A stretch of 64,000 nucleotides of DNA, from the NCBI GenBank assembly GCA_016716665.1, contig JADJVH010000016.1, positions 1 to 64,000 on the forward strand. The letters run 5' to 3'. Origin of the DNA: Candidatus Opimibacter iunctus (lineage in GTDB: Bacteria > Bacteroidota > Bacteroidia > Chitinophagales > Saprospiraceae). The position numbers and the translations under genes are program-made. The notes beneath the pieces are model-generated. The model did no database searches, was not told where the DNA came from, and saw only the letters and a program-made list of their open reading frames with translations. Positions 52,952 through 61,378 of this stretch are shown piece by piece (position 1 is the stretch's first letter; each line of letters begins with the position of its first letter).

Positions 52952-53085
52952 AATTCACTTTGATAAAATACACTCAGCATCGGCTTTGGGGAGTTAACTT
53001 TGCCGGCTGAAAATCCCTGGAGCTAAATAAGTTAGTTTAAACTTAAGCCCCTGGATTTTATTTAATCAAGTGTAAACTGCTCTGA

Positions 53086-54147
53086 GTGAAAATATCAAAC
53101 GAGTTTAAGATCGGGCTGATGGCCATAATCGTAGTGGCTGGTTCTGTCTGGGGCTATAAGTTCCTTCGTGGAAAAAACCTACTGAAACCCACCAATGACT
53201 ATTATGTCCGGTATGATGATGTTGCTTCTTTGGCAGCGACCTCACCTGTCATGATCAGAGGGATGAATGTCGGAACGGTCTCCAAGGTGGAACTGGATGA
53301 AAATATGGTAAGCATCATCGTCACCCTCGATATCAAGAGGGGCATCCACATACCCAAGGATGCAGAGGCGGTGATCATCAGTACTGGCCTGATGGGGGGC
53401 AAGGCGATTGATCTTCGCGTCAAGGGTCCATGCTCAGGGGCAGACTGTGCTGAGCCAGGCACCTTTCTTCATGGCAGTGTAAAAGGTCTTTTTGATTCTT
53501 TCCTTGATCCGGGAGAAGATGGTACCCTTGCAAAAGTGAAAGAGAATATCAGTGATATCCTCAATACCCTTGGTGATTCCCTGACGTCGCCAAATTCAAA
53601 AAATGAAATCGCGAAGACCTATACCCAGCTATCAAAGCTGATCACCAACCTGGCTGAGATCACAGGCACGCTCAATAATTCGATGGGAAGCTATGACAAG
53701 CATCTCAAGGCTTCGCTGGCCAATGTAGAAACACTCACAGGTGCCCTTTCTAAAAACCAGGATAAGATTGCAAATTCAATTACTCACCTTGAAAGCATCA
53801 CGAAACAATTTGATGATGCCAAGGTGGGGACAAATGCAGGCGCATTACTGACCGATGCACAAGCGACCATGAAGAGCCTGGATTCTTCTATCGCCGAAGC
53901 CAACAAATCCTTCGGACAATTGTCCGGCATCATGAATGACCTGCAAGGAGGCAAAGGCACTATGGGCAAGCTGTTGAAAGACCAGGCCTTGTACGACAAC
54001 CTGACCAGCACATCCAAGAACCTTGACCTCCTCATGCAGGATTTCCGTCTCAATCCAAAACGGTATGTGAATGTTTCTGTCTTCGGCAAGAAGCAAAAGG
54101 AGTATGAGGTGCCGGAGAATGATCCCGCCTTTCAAAACGAAAAGTGA
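53086..54147 (+). CDS. mlaD: MlaD/MCE-domain protein, phospholipid transport
   Basis: The protein has 353 residues and begins at GTG with MKISNEFKIGLMAIIVVAGS, a single signal-anchor helix. The MCE domain (about 35-115) has DYYVRYDDVASLAATSPVMI, RGMNVGTVSKVEL and GLMGGKAIDLRVKG. Residues about 140-310 form a long helical, coiled-coil-like region typical of MCE proteins that bridge the periplasm, ending with a basic Lys-rich tail. MlaD is the substrate-binding subunit of the Mla lipid-asymmetry pathway; the ABC partners MlaEF are not in the window. Its position behind the SPOR amidase is the conserved Bacteroidota arrangement. Confidence 0.93.
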   Translation: MKISNEFKIGLMAIIVVAGSVWGYKFLRGKNLLKPTNDYYVRYDDVASLAATSPVMIRGMNVGTVSKVELDENMVSIIVTLDIKRGIHIPKDAEAVIISTGLMGGKAIDLRVKGPCSGADCAEPGTFLHGSVKGLFDSFLDPGEDGTLAKVKENISDILNTLGDSLTSPNSKNEIAKTYTQLSKLITNLAEITGTLNNSMGSYDKHLKASLANVETLTGALSKNQDKIANSITHLESITKQFDDAKVGTNAGALLTDAQATMKSLDSSIAEANKSFGQLSGIMNDLQGGKGTMGKLLKDQALYDNLTSTSKNLDLLMQDFRLNPKRYVNVSVFGKKQKEYEVPENDPAFQNEK

Positions 54148-54211
54148 AAAACGAAAAGTGAAAAATGAAAAGTGATATGTTAAGCGTAAGTTCACTTACG
54201 CTTTTGCGTAG

Positions 54212-54292
54212 GCAAGGTTAACCTTGCAGTCACACGAGCGTAAGTAAACTTACGCTCAACATTTTTACATCATGGATGGCTTCGCCATCCAT
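54212..54292. repeat. 81-bp triple-hairpin repeat, copy 1
   Basis: The element holds three perfect inverted repeats in a row: GCAAGGTTAACCTTGC, then GAGCGTAAGT/ACTTACGCTC around AA, then ATGGATGGC/GCCATCCAT around TTC. It differs from 54991-55071 at 2 of 81 positions. It lies between mlaD and the convergent barrel gene. A further AGCGTAAGT/ACTTACGCT hairpin precedes it at about 54183-54202. Confidence 0.85.
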
Positions 54293-54314
54293 ACAATCTT
54301 AGCTCACTCACTTT

Positions 54315-54929
54315 TTATTTTTCATTTTCAAATGTATAGCTGAGGCTGAGTTGCAGTACCCTGTTTTTTCCTTCGTTGAAACCTCCAAGGTCCTGGCCGT
54401 TTTCGTCTACAAATTTGATCTGCATGACATCCGTAAAACCAAAACAATACCGCAAGGTCAATCCAAAGCTCCTGGTCATTTGATAGGTTATTCCAGCATC
54501 GAGGCCAAAATCCCAGTCTTTATAATATTCCTTATCTGTGTTGGACCCCTGATCCTCTATTTCAAGTTCTCCGGCAAGCCGATAACTGAGTTCCGGGCCA
54601 AGATGAAATGAAAAGTGCTCTCCCGCTTCGACACCCATGAGCAGCGGCATAGACAGATACACTATGTTGAATTGAAGATCAGATGTGTAGAAAAAATCTG
54701 GTAAAGAAGTTCCTTTTCTTGAAATCAGTATTTCCGGTTGAAAAAAAACCTTTCTCCCGATAGGCACATGGCTAAAAGCCCCTGCATGCCAGGTCCATAT
54801 CATTTTACTATTATCAATGTTGATAGAGGCCAGATTAAGGCCTCCCTTCACGCCAAAGGATGCTTGTGCGAATGCTGGCATTATAAATGCTAAGCCAAAA
54901 AGCATGGTGTAAAATATCCTTTGCATCAT
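54315..54929 (-). CDS. Outer-membrane beta-barrel (PorT-like) protein
   Basis: The protein has 204 residues, with signal peptide MMQRIFYTMLFGLAFIMPAF ending in AQA. The mature part begins SFGVKGGLNLASINIDNS, the hallmark opening of the PorT / outer-membrane-beta-barrel family in Bacteroidota, and continues FFQPEILISRKGTS, VYLSMPLLMGVEAGEHFSFH, GLDAGITYQMTRSFGLTLRY and the closing LQLSLSYTFENEK. The family includes PorT of T9SS and many barrels of unknown role; no T9SS partner is adjacent, so PorT itself is not claimed. The gene is bracketed by two nearly identical 81-bp repeats in direct orientation. Confidence 0.85.
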   Translation of the reverse strand: MMQRIFYTMLFGLAFIMPAFAQASFGVKGGLNLASINIDNSKMIWTWHAGAFSHVPIGRKVFFQPEILISRKGTSLPDFFYTSDLQFNIVYLSMPLLMGVEAGEHFSFHLGPELSYRLAGELEIEDQGSNTDKEYYKDWDFGLDAGITYQMTRSFGLTLRYCFGFTDVMQIKFVDENGQDLGGFNEGKNRVLQLSLSYTFENEK

Positions 54930-54990
54930 GATGATGTTTCAACTAAAGTAAAAAATACTATTGATTTGCACATTCTCAATCCTAACATAT

Positions 54991-55071
54991 GCAAGGTTAA
55001 CCTTGCAGTCACAAGAGCGTAAGTAAACTTGCGCTCAACATTTTTACATCATGGATGGCTTCGCCATCCAT
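54991..55071. repeat. 81-bp triple-hairpin repeat, copy 2
   Basis: This copy carries the same three inverted repeats as 54212-54292, with A for C and G for A at two positions, the second breaking one base pair in the middle hairpin. Both copies have the same orientation and together enclose the PorT-like gene. Confidence 0.85.
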
Positions 55072-55274
55072 GCTATCTTTGCTTATTCATTTTCTCACGT
55101 CTCACGTCTCATGGTTCGACCTCCTTTCGCGCAACCATGTGCTATACTTCGACTCCGCTCAGCATGGCGCAGCTCACCAACCGCGTCTCACGTCTCACTT
55201 TTCATTCTTCACTTTTCATTCTTCACTTTATTTCCGGTTGCTGAGCGTAGTCGAAGCATCACTCTTCACTTAAT
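55072..55274. repeat. Intergenic run of dispersed repeats
   Basis: The stretch carries CTCACGTCTCACGTCTCA units (about 55094-55112 and 55185-55200), an ACTTCGACTCCGCTCAGCAT element (55146-55165), CTTTTCATTCTTCACTTTTC units (about 55198-55230) and TTGCTGAGCGTAGTCGAAGC (55238-55257). The small frames that cross it have no protein character. Confidence 0.6.
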
Positions 55275-55982
55275 TTATTTCGCGCAAGTGTTGTAATCAA
55301 TAATGTTTTGCGTAAAATCTTCCCATTTCATATTCGGATAATTCTTTTTCATCTCCGGACATTTTTGCCAAAGGCCAGGAAACTGCTCCTTGTAGTCCTT
55401 CTTATACAGTCGGAATGCAGCCTTACTTCCTTCCAAATGGACATAATAGGACTTTTCGTTTCCGCCGGCCAGCGTGACACCTCCAAAACCAAGGCTCGTC
55501 GTTTCCTTCGCAAGCGGATCATTATAGACTCGTACTTTATCACAGAACGTTGGATTCAACAGTTGCATGAGCAAAGACATTTCCTTCTTTTTGATTTTGA
55601 CTTTTGCATTTTCAAAGTAGATGTAACCCTGGCCAATTAGGTCCTGGTCCAGCTTTTGTTGAGTCCACTTTTGGCTATCATATATAAAATCAGTTGCCTT
55701 GACCATGTTGTCAAAAGCAGTTGGTGGCAGATACATCAATTTGATCTTCTCTGCCTTGAGTTTGTTTTTCTTGCCCTCACCATCTTCAATGTTGACATAC
55801 TCAATTAATCCCTTTTTCCGGTCAACATCCTTGAGCGTGCCTGTGATCACCGTACCATCTGTCAATGTGACATAGGACGTTTTTTTGTGTGAAAACCCAA
55901 AAGATGGGGTCAGTAATTGTTGCGCCTGAGCTGCAACTGTCAATAAAAGCGCTAATGCGCTGAATAAAAAAATTCTTTTCAT
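55275..55982 (-). CDS. Secreted protein of unknown function
   Basis: The protein has 235 residues, with signal peptide MKRIFLFSALALLLTVAAQA. A short beta-domain (VTLTDGTVITGTLKDVDRKK, LIEYVNIEDGEGKKNKLKAE, KIKLMYLPPT) recalls small RNA-binding-like or SH3-like folds repeated in Bacteroidota exported proteins. The middle contains YIYFENAKVKIKKKEMSLLM and LLNPTFCDKVRVYND. The end, MKWEDFTQNIIDYNTCAK, has a C-terminal Cys near the last residue. Lys-rich and slightly basic. No recognised family and no operon partner. The 193-bp gap downstream of the TlpA-like gene lies on its 5' side. Confidence 0.75.
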   Translation of the reverse strand: MKRIFLFSALALLLTVAAQAQQLLTPSFGFSHKKTSYVTLTDGTVITGTLKDVDRKKGLIEYVNIEDGEGKKNKLKAEKIKLMYLPPTAFDNMVKATDFIYDSQKWTQQKLDQDLIGQGYIYFENAKVKIKKKEMSLLMQLLNPTFCDKVRVYNDPLAKETTSLGFGGVTLAGGNEKSYYVHLEGSKAAFRLYKKDYKEQFPGLWQKCPEMKKNYPNMKWEDFTQNIIDYNTCAK

Positions 55983-56175
55983 GTTTTTGTGGTATGTATA
56001 AAGAAATCAATGGAATAAAACCCAATAAAGCTATCCCTGTTTTGAATAAAACAATGCCTGCTGAGTAGTCCAACAGGTAATATAGTCAAATAAAAGGTAG
56101 AAAGGTGATGATTACAAAAGAGTAGCGACCAGGAATATGAAAAGAAGTAATTGGTCCTATGCTCAGCAGAGAAGC

Positions 56176-57618
56176 TTATTTAGGCATCAACCGCTTCATC
56201 ACCTCATCAAGATGCTCGACACCGAGGTCCTTGGCTAGGATCTTCTTATTACGGTCGAGGACAAAGATCTTAGGCGTAGTCGTGATATAATACTGACTGT
56301 GGATCGTCGAAGCCCCGCCCATCTGATCGCTTGCATTGATCCAGGTATGCAGGTTGTTTTTGTCAAGATAATCCCAGCAGTTTTTCTCATCCTCGTTCAA
56401 CTTCGTGCACACAGCAAAGACCTCTACTCCCTTGTCTTTCCAAGCCGTATAAAAATCACCGAGCACAGGAATGGCCTGCTGACAATGCGCACAATTGGGT
56501 GACCAGAATACCAGCACAGTATAAGGTGATGATATGGAGTGCAGTGAAATATCCTTGCCTCCTTCCAATTGCACTGTAAAATCCGGAGCCTGCTTTCCGA
56601 TCAGCGTTGGTGAAATCCTCGCCACGGCGGCCAGCACATCACTCTTTTCCTTGTCTTCAATCCAGGGCGCTTTGCCCTTCGCTATATATTGCTCGGCGAT
56701 GTGCACATACACCGCATCCATACCAATGGATTTCGCCTCCCTGTACTTGTTGAACATATCCGTCAGGAAAAAACGATAGGACACTGGCGTCTTCTCCGTT
56801 TTAGCCAGTATGTAATCAACGCTGGCAATAATAGAATCAGGATGCTGCGGAGTTAAATTGTCCAGGTAAAAATGAACCCGGTCCACCAATACATTCTTTG
56901 GCGCACGGATGAGCCGTTCATCCGCTATGTCCACATTGTCAAAATAGTGTGCCTTCTGGTACATATACTTACGGAGATTGATCTCCTCGGGTGAACCATC
57001 AAATACTGGCACATCAACCGGTAGTTCACACTTGACCATGGCGGCAGTCAATGACCCTGGTGATTTCGCGACAAGCGCCATCTGGTAAGCGACGATTTCT
57101 TTTTTCACCGCCTGCATCCTGGACATCAATTCTACTTTATCAGCTTCATTACCCTTGGCATCATACTCCTTCTTGATCTGGTCAAGTGAGCTTTTCTTCG
57201 TTTCAAAAAAACGGTAATAGTCGTAATACGCAGTGTTGTCTGCTGATCCTTCAAACTGGAGTGTACCATCAATATCCCTGATGTCACCTTTAAAACTGAA
57301 TGCTGGAATGTCCTGATCTACCAGGATCAGGAAACTGTTTGCCGGTGGCAGGACCACCAGATATACACCGGACTGAAGCTTATAGTTGCTTTCAAATACA
57401 AACCCTCCATTGACGGCCTGGGCAGTATCCACGACATACTGATTTCCTCCATACATCATGGCCAGGAACGCTTCGCTGCCAGTGTAGCCTGAAATCAGGC
57501 CACTGATCTTGAGCACACCGGCATCTGCATGGGCATGCATGAAGGTTATAACAGCCACACATGTAATCAGTAATCGCTTGACCACCGGACGAAAAGATAT
57601 TCCACTGTGATACATCAT
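56176..57618 (-). CDS. Periplasmic TlpA-like thioredoxin-family protein (DUF4369/DUF5106 type)
   Basis: The start at 57618 gives MMYHSGISFRPVVKRLLITC and a signal end near HAHADA. An upstream ATG at 57666 overlaps the stop of the preceding gene as TAATG, so it may be the coupled start, with a long n-region. The protein has about 480 residues. The N-terminal beta-domain (LKISGLISGYTGSEAFLAMM, YKLQSGVYLVVLPP) matches DUF4369, followed by a helical region with SSLDQIKKEYDAKGNEADKV. The C-terminal thioredoxin domain has the redox motif CAHC in VFWSPNCAHCQQAIPVLGDF and the cis-Pro region TTPKIFVLDRNKKIL. Such proteins keep extracytoplasmic thiols reduced or serve cytochrome maturation. It is coupled to the DUF4412 gene upstream. 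Confidence 0.88.
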   Translation of the reverse strand: MMYHSGISFRPVVKRLLITCVAVITFMHAHADAGVLKISGLISGYTGSEAFLAMMYGGNQYVVDTAQAVNGGFVFESNYKLQSGVYLVVLPPANSFLILVDQDIPAFSFKGDIRDIDGTLQFEGSADNTAYYDYYRFFETKKSSLDQIKKEYDAKGNEADKVELMSRMQAVKKEIVAYQMALVAKSPGSLTAAMVKCELPVDVPVFDGSPEEINLRKYMYQKAHYFDNVDIADERLIRAPKNVLVDRVHFYLDNLTPQHPDSIIASVDYILAKTEKTPVSYRFFLTDMFNKYREAKSIGMDAVYVHIAEQYIAKGKAPWIEDKEKSDVLAAVARISPTLIGKQAPDFTVQLEGGKDISLHSISSPYTVLVFWSPNCAHCQQAIPVLGDFYTAWKDKGVEVFAVCTKLNEDEKNCWDYLDKNNLHTWINASDQMGGASTIHSQYYITTTPKIFVLDRNKKILAKDLGVEHLDEVMKRLMPK

Positions 57619-57665
57619 TATTTTCTGTCTATAGGGTGAAATCTCAAAGGGCTCAAAATTAATCA

Positions 57666-58409
57666 TTATTTGTTCCCGAATATTTGCCTGAATTCCTCCC
57701 ACTGAATCTTTTTGAGAGGATCACTCTGCGCCTGCTGGTAGAGGCGCTTGATCCCTTCCTCATCCAATACGAGATATCCGGGATCTATGGCAAAGGCGTC
57801 AAGTGTGATTTCTTTCTCTTGTGCGGTGACTTCTATAACGGTCTCTGCAATGCCGGATACTAATGACTCTTTGTAGTACATGATCAGGCCCTCCTGGTCT
57901 GCAAGCTCACGCAAGGCATATAAATCAGGATCGGCCCCCTCCCCAAGGAAGTTAGGAAAACACCCACTGAGATGCAGCCCGGTCTCCTTGGTGATCCACG
58001 CTTCAGCCTGTGCCTTCGGGCTATGAAGTAAAGCCTTGACGCAACGAAAATGATTGATATATTTTTCCTCCTCAGTGACGGTCATCTCGAGTTGATGAGC
58101 AGCTGCATTGATAGTAGGGATATGTTGATCCTCACCATAGAGGGTCCTTGACCTGTACCCATACTTCATCTCCTCATTCGATCTCAGGATAGTGGAGGTC
58201 TCCGCTGCCCGGTCTTTAATCAATTTGATATGCTGTGCAGAATCGACCTGCATCTCCATCATCGTTATGTCCCCCTTGATGGTTAGCATGATTATCTTTT
58301 CAGGTGATGTAGAGATGTTCATGGTGACAACGCCCTCAAATGACTGCCCATGCAACACAGCTACATTCATCATCAGCAGCGCCAGGAGCAAACGAACTGT
58401 ATATCTCAT
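57666..58409 (-). CDS. Secreted DUF4412-like protein
   Basis: The start at 58409 gives MRYTVRLLLALLMMNVAVLH, with a signal end near GQS. The protein has 247 residues. The mature beginning FEGVVTMNISTSPEKIIMLT, followed by KGDITMMEMQVDSAQHIKLI, resembles DUF4412, a Bacteroidota periplasmic family with a lipocalin/LolA-like strand order. Central TVTEEEKYINHFRCVKALLH and AWITKETGLHLSGCFPNFLG hold two Cys. The C-terminal half, PLKKIQWEEFRQIFGNK, is helical. The function is unknown; DUF4412 members are often considered carrier-like. Its stop overlaps or touches the TlpA-like gene, so the two are one transcript and may act in one periplasmic process. Confidence 0.8.
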   Translation of the reverse strand: MRYTVRLLLALLMMNVAVLHGQSFEGVVTMNISTSPEKIIMLTIKGDITMMEMQVDSAQHIKLIKDRAAETSTILRSNEEMKYGYRSRTLYGEDQHIPTINAAAHQLEMTVTEEEKYINHFRCVKALLHSPKAQAEAWITKETGLHLSGCFPNFLGEGADPDLYALRELADQEGLIMYYKESLVSGIAETVIEVTAQEKEITLDAFAIDPGYLVLDEEGIKRLYQQAQSDPLKKIQWEEFRQIFGNK

Positions 58410-58500
58410 GATCCTCAATTTAGCGATCTTTTGGAAATAAGGAAGGCAGACAATTCAAGTATCATCTGCCTCCCATGGGTGATTATGCAATATCTGTTGG

Positions 58501-61347
58501 TCAGGGAGTATATACTGCCCTCTTGATCATTTCAATGTCACTGGTCAATTGATCTGATCCTGCACGGTGTGCTTCAACCTGCTCTTGCAGGCCTGATTCC
58601 AGTGCGTTTTGTTTTTTCAGCACTTCTGCGATTTCCATTGGACGCAATCCGATAGACGTATTGATCAGCACCACGCCTTCACCCTCATGGGAATCCCATG
58701 CGGTACCCAGGACTACAGACAACATCTCTGAAGTGATTGCTTCACGTGATACAGCATTAGCTACTCCATCATTCTTACCTGAGGCAACGATATAGTCACC
58801 GGTATGGACTGGGCCATTTACAAAAACCGGTATCTGCCCAAGGAATGCCACCTGTTCAAAATCATCGATGACTGCTTCGTCCTGCATGTTACCCAACACC
58901 ATAGGCTGTGAGGTGATCGCAAGGATCTGGTCTGCATGGGTTGTATTCTTAGAAATCTTACCATTGTATACACCTACCACTTCACCCTTCATAAATTGCT
59001 CGGTATCATACATCTTTGGAAGATACTCTGCATAATCCGCTCCTTTGGATCCATACACTGTACCATTTTGCAACACTGCAGTAGTCAGTCCCCAAGCGAG
59101 TGCGTTGCCAAGCAACTTGATTGGATCTGCCGATACAAGACTTTGCAGGCGGTGCTCAAAAGCCCACCCAGCCAGTCGCTTGATATATCCATCGTTGAGA
59201 TTGAAGATATCGATGTCCGGACATACGCCTTGAGATACCAGGATATCGCTGAAGGTAGGGATGGTAGGACACTCCCCGAATACCTGTACCAGGTTGATCT
59301 CCGGTACCGCCGGAATCACCAACCCAGGGAAATCTGGAATTGGAATGCCTGGAAAATCAGGAATAGGAATACCCGGAAAATCAGGAATAGGAATACCCGG
59401 AAAATCAGGAATAGGAATACCCGGAAAATCAGGAATGGTAATGGCTGGCCACACGGTAAATGATCCGGGTATGAGGCAGATATCTGTGCAACAGCAATCC
59501 CATGAAAGGTCTTCACAAGGACAAAAACATACATTGCTGCAAAGCAATGGACCTATAGTCAGTCCAGGAATATCCGGAATGGTAAATCCGGGCACATCAG
59601 TGATCACAAATGATGGTACATCACTGATCACAAATGCCGGAACATCAGGGATCGTCAATGCAGGAACATCAGGAATCGCGAAAGCAGGAATATCCGGTAT
59701 ATCAAAGGAAGGAATCGTGGTATTGTTCCACAACCCGGAAAACAAGTTAAATGCTGTCGCTGTCTGTGTCCAGATTAAGGTCAGCGGATTATAATCAGCT
59801 ATGCCGACACACACCGCACTCCAGATTTCATCAGTAGTTGGTACAGGGATATCAGCAAGGTCACCAATGTCATAGCCCTCAATGCGGCCGGCAACAGAGC
59901 TTGCACCCTTGTAGAATGTCATAAAATTGGTCTGCTTGTCTACTTGCGTATTAGCCAGTTTAATAGCAATCCCATCTCCACTTCCTCCACCTTCATTGTT
60001 GAAATACGCGAGGTATTCATTACCTGGGCCTACCGTACCACCACCATTGACACGCAGGCCTGAATCAAGGTTGCCGAGCTTGTCCACCCTCAGTGTACCT
60101 GTCATCGTGGTAGGTTGCATATTTATAACCTCAAGCTTACCATCCAAGGTAAAATCACCACCGATGTTAGTAGCTCCATCTACATCCAGTGAACCGGTAA
60201 GATGAGTTGGTGCTCCATTGGCCACTGTCAATGCTGCATTGAGTATCGCCGTCTTGGCTACTGTAAATATACCAGTCAGGTGAGTGGCACTCATGCCGGT
60301 CACATCAAGGGTATGATTGAGTGTCGTGGCGCCATCTACATTCATCGACTGATCAACATCAAGTGATCCGGTCAACTGAGTGGCTGACATCCCGGTCACT
60401 GTAAGTGGCGCATTGAGTGTTGTTTCCTTATCGGTGACCAGTGTTCCGGAAAGGTGCGTTGGCATACCGATGACATCAAGTGGTGCCTTGATTGTCGTAG
60501 CCCCTTGTACAAACATATCCTTTTCAACTGCAGCAGGTCCGGTCAGTTGCACAGGTGCCATGTTATATACCAATAGCGAATCATTGAGCGTGGTCGCTTT
60601 ATCCACCACGAGGGTACCTGACAGATGAGTAGGATTCAATCCGGCGACATCAAGCGAACCATTTATTGTGGTATTTCCGTTGACTGTCAGATCTCCTTGA
60701 AAACTAATGGGAAAAAGAAAACTAATATGGCCATTGGCATCGATGATCAACCGAGGGATATTGTTGGTGATCATTGTAATACTCTTACGGTCCTTTGTCC
60801 CAAGCACTGCCGGACCTACGGGCTTCACAGCATGCGAATTGGCATTTCCGTCAAGCGCCCAATAGATAGCAGTCTGATCTAATGGTCCCCTGCTACCTCC
60901 AACATCCGAAGTATCATCATCAGCAGAATCTACTATTGTTCCCGCCGTGTTTGCATACATGGCATAAGGCACTGAGTACAACTGCCCGGCACTCATCACC
61001 TGGTATTCTTCATCGGCAACTGTCTTGGCAGAAATCCTAACCCACAGCTTTTCTTCAGCCCATGGAATCTTTGAAAATTCGCCGGTAAAGACTGAGCCTT
61101 CACCGATGATAAAATCAAGTAGACCGAGGTCATTGGAACTCACATGGTGCACTTCTGCAAAGACCACACTGTCCTGAAGGCGGGATGAATATAATTCAAC
61201 TTTAACTTCCAGTTTGTCATTGGCCATGAGGTCTCCCTTCGTATCCCTGGCCAGTGCCTGGAAACGCATCCCCTGCGGGACCGACTGTGCGACCAGCTCC
61301 ACCGAAGTGAAGACCAGGATCGCTAAAAGAATCAGTATGTTTTTCAT
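58501..61347 (-). CDS. Giant fibre-like surface protein with Pro-rich repeats and G2-like C-terminal domain
   Basis: The protein has 948 residues. Signal MKNILILLAILVFTSVELVA is followed by a conserved head (PQGMRFQALARDTKGDLMAN, WVRISAKTVADEEYQVMSAG) seen in Bacteroidota fibre proteins. Next come about twelve short repeats of type THLSGTLVVDKATTLNDSL (about 200-450), likely a triple beta-helix shaft. Then a Pro-rich zone of IPDIPAF / IPDFPGIP repeats (about 560-720) is broken by a Cys-rich island with eight Cys. The C-terminal domain KGADYAEYLPKMYDTEQFMK...GKISKNTTHADQILAIT resembles the phage G2/IMC-type autoprocessing domain of tail appendages. The end is a short coiled coil. The overall plan is a trimeric fibre with a self-processing tip. 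A second homologue is next upstream. Confidence 0.8.
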   Translation of the reverse strand: MKNILILLAILVFTSVELVAQSVPQGMRFQALARDTKGDLMANDKLEVKVELYSSRLQDSVVFAEVHHVSSNDLGLLDFIIGEGSVFTGEFSKIPWAEEKLWVRISAKTVADEEYQVMSAGQLYSVPYAMYANTAGTIVDSADDDTSDVGGSRGPLDQTAIYWALDGNANSHAVKPVGPAVLGTKDRKSITMITNNIPRLIIDANGHISFLFPISFQGDLTVNGNTTINGSLDVAGLNPTHLSGTLVVDKATTLNDSLLVYNMAPVQLTGPAAVEKDMFVQGATTIKAPLDVIGMPTHLSGTLVTDKETTLNAPLTVTGMSATQLTGSLDVDQSMNVDGATTLNHTLDVTGMSATHLTGIFTVAKTAILNAALTVANGAPTHLTGSLDVDGATNIGGDFTLDGKLEVINMQPTTMTGTLRVDKLGNLDSGLRVNGGGTVGPGNEYLAYFNNEGGGSGDGIAIKLANTQVDKQTNFMTFYKGASSVAGRIEGYDIGDLADIPVPTTDEIWSAVCVGIADYNPLTLIWTQTATAFNLFSGLWNNTTIPSFDIPDIPAFAIPDVPALTIPDVPAFVISDVPSFVITDVPGFTIPDIPGLTIGPLLCSNVCFCPCEDLSWDCCCTDICLIPGSFTVWPAITIPDFPGIPIPDFPGIPIPDFPGIPIPDFPGIPIPDFPGLVIPAVPEINLVQVFGECPTIPTFSDILVSQGVCPDIDIFNLNDGYIKRLAGWAFEHRLQSLVSADPIKLLGNALAWGLTTAVLQNGTVYGSKGADYAEYLPKMYDTEQFMKGEVVGVYNGKISKNTTHADQILAITSQPMVLGNMQDEAVIDDFEQVAFLGQIPVFVNGPVHTGDYIVASGKNDGVANAVSREAITSEMLSVVLGTAWDSHEGEGVVLINTSIGLRPMEIAEVLKKQNALESGLQEQVEAHRAGSDQLTSDIEMIKRAVYTP
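59325..59440 (-). repeat. 30-bp coding tandem repeat (IPDFPGIP)
   Basis: The unit GGAATACCCGGAAAATCAGG plus AATA and neighbours repeats every 30 bp about four times, encoding 10-residue IPIPDFPG units. Copies are almost identical at the DNA level, unlike the shaft repeats, which suggests recent slippage expansion. Length could vary between strains. Confidence 0.8.
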
Positions 61348-61378
61348 TTGCTTTTCAATTTATGAATGAACTGATCTT

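Noticed and set aside
54315..54929. Assignment as PorT of the type IX secretion system
   Set aside because: The barrel belongs to the same broad family, but no T9SS genes are adjacent and no PorT-specific residue pattern could be confirmed by eye.
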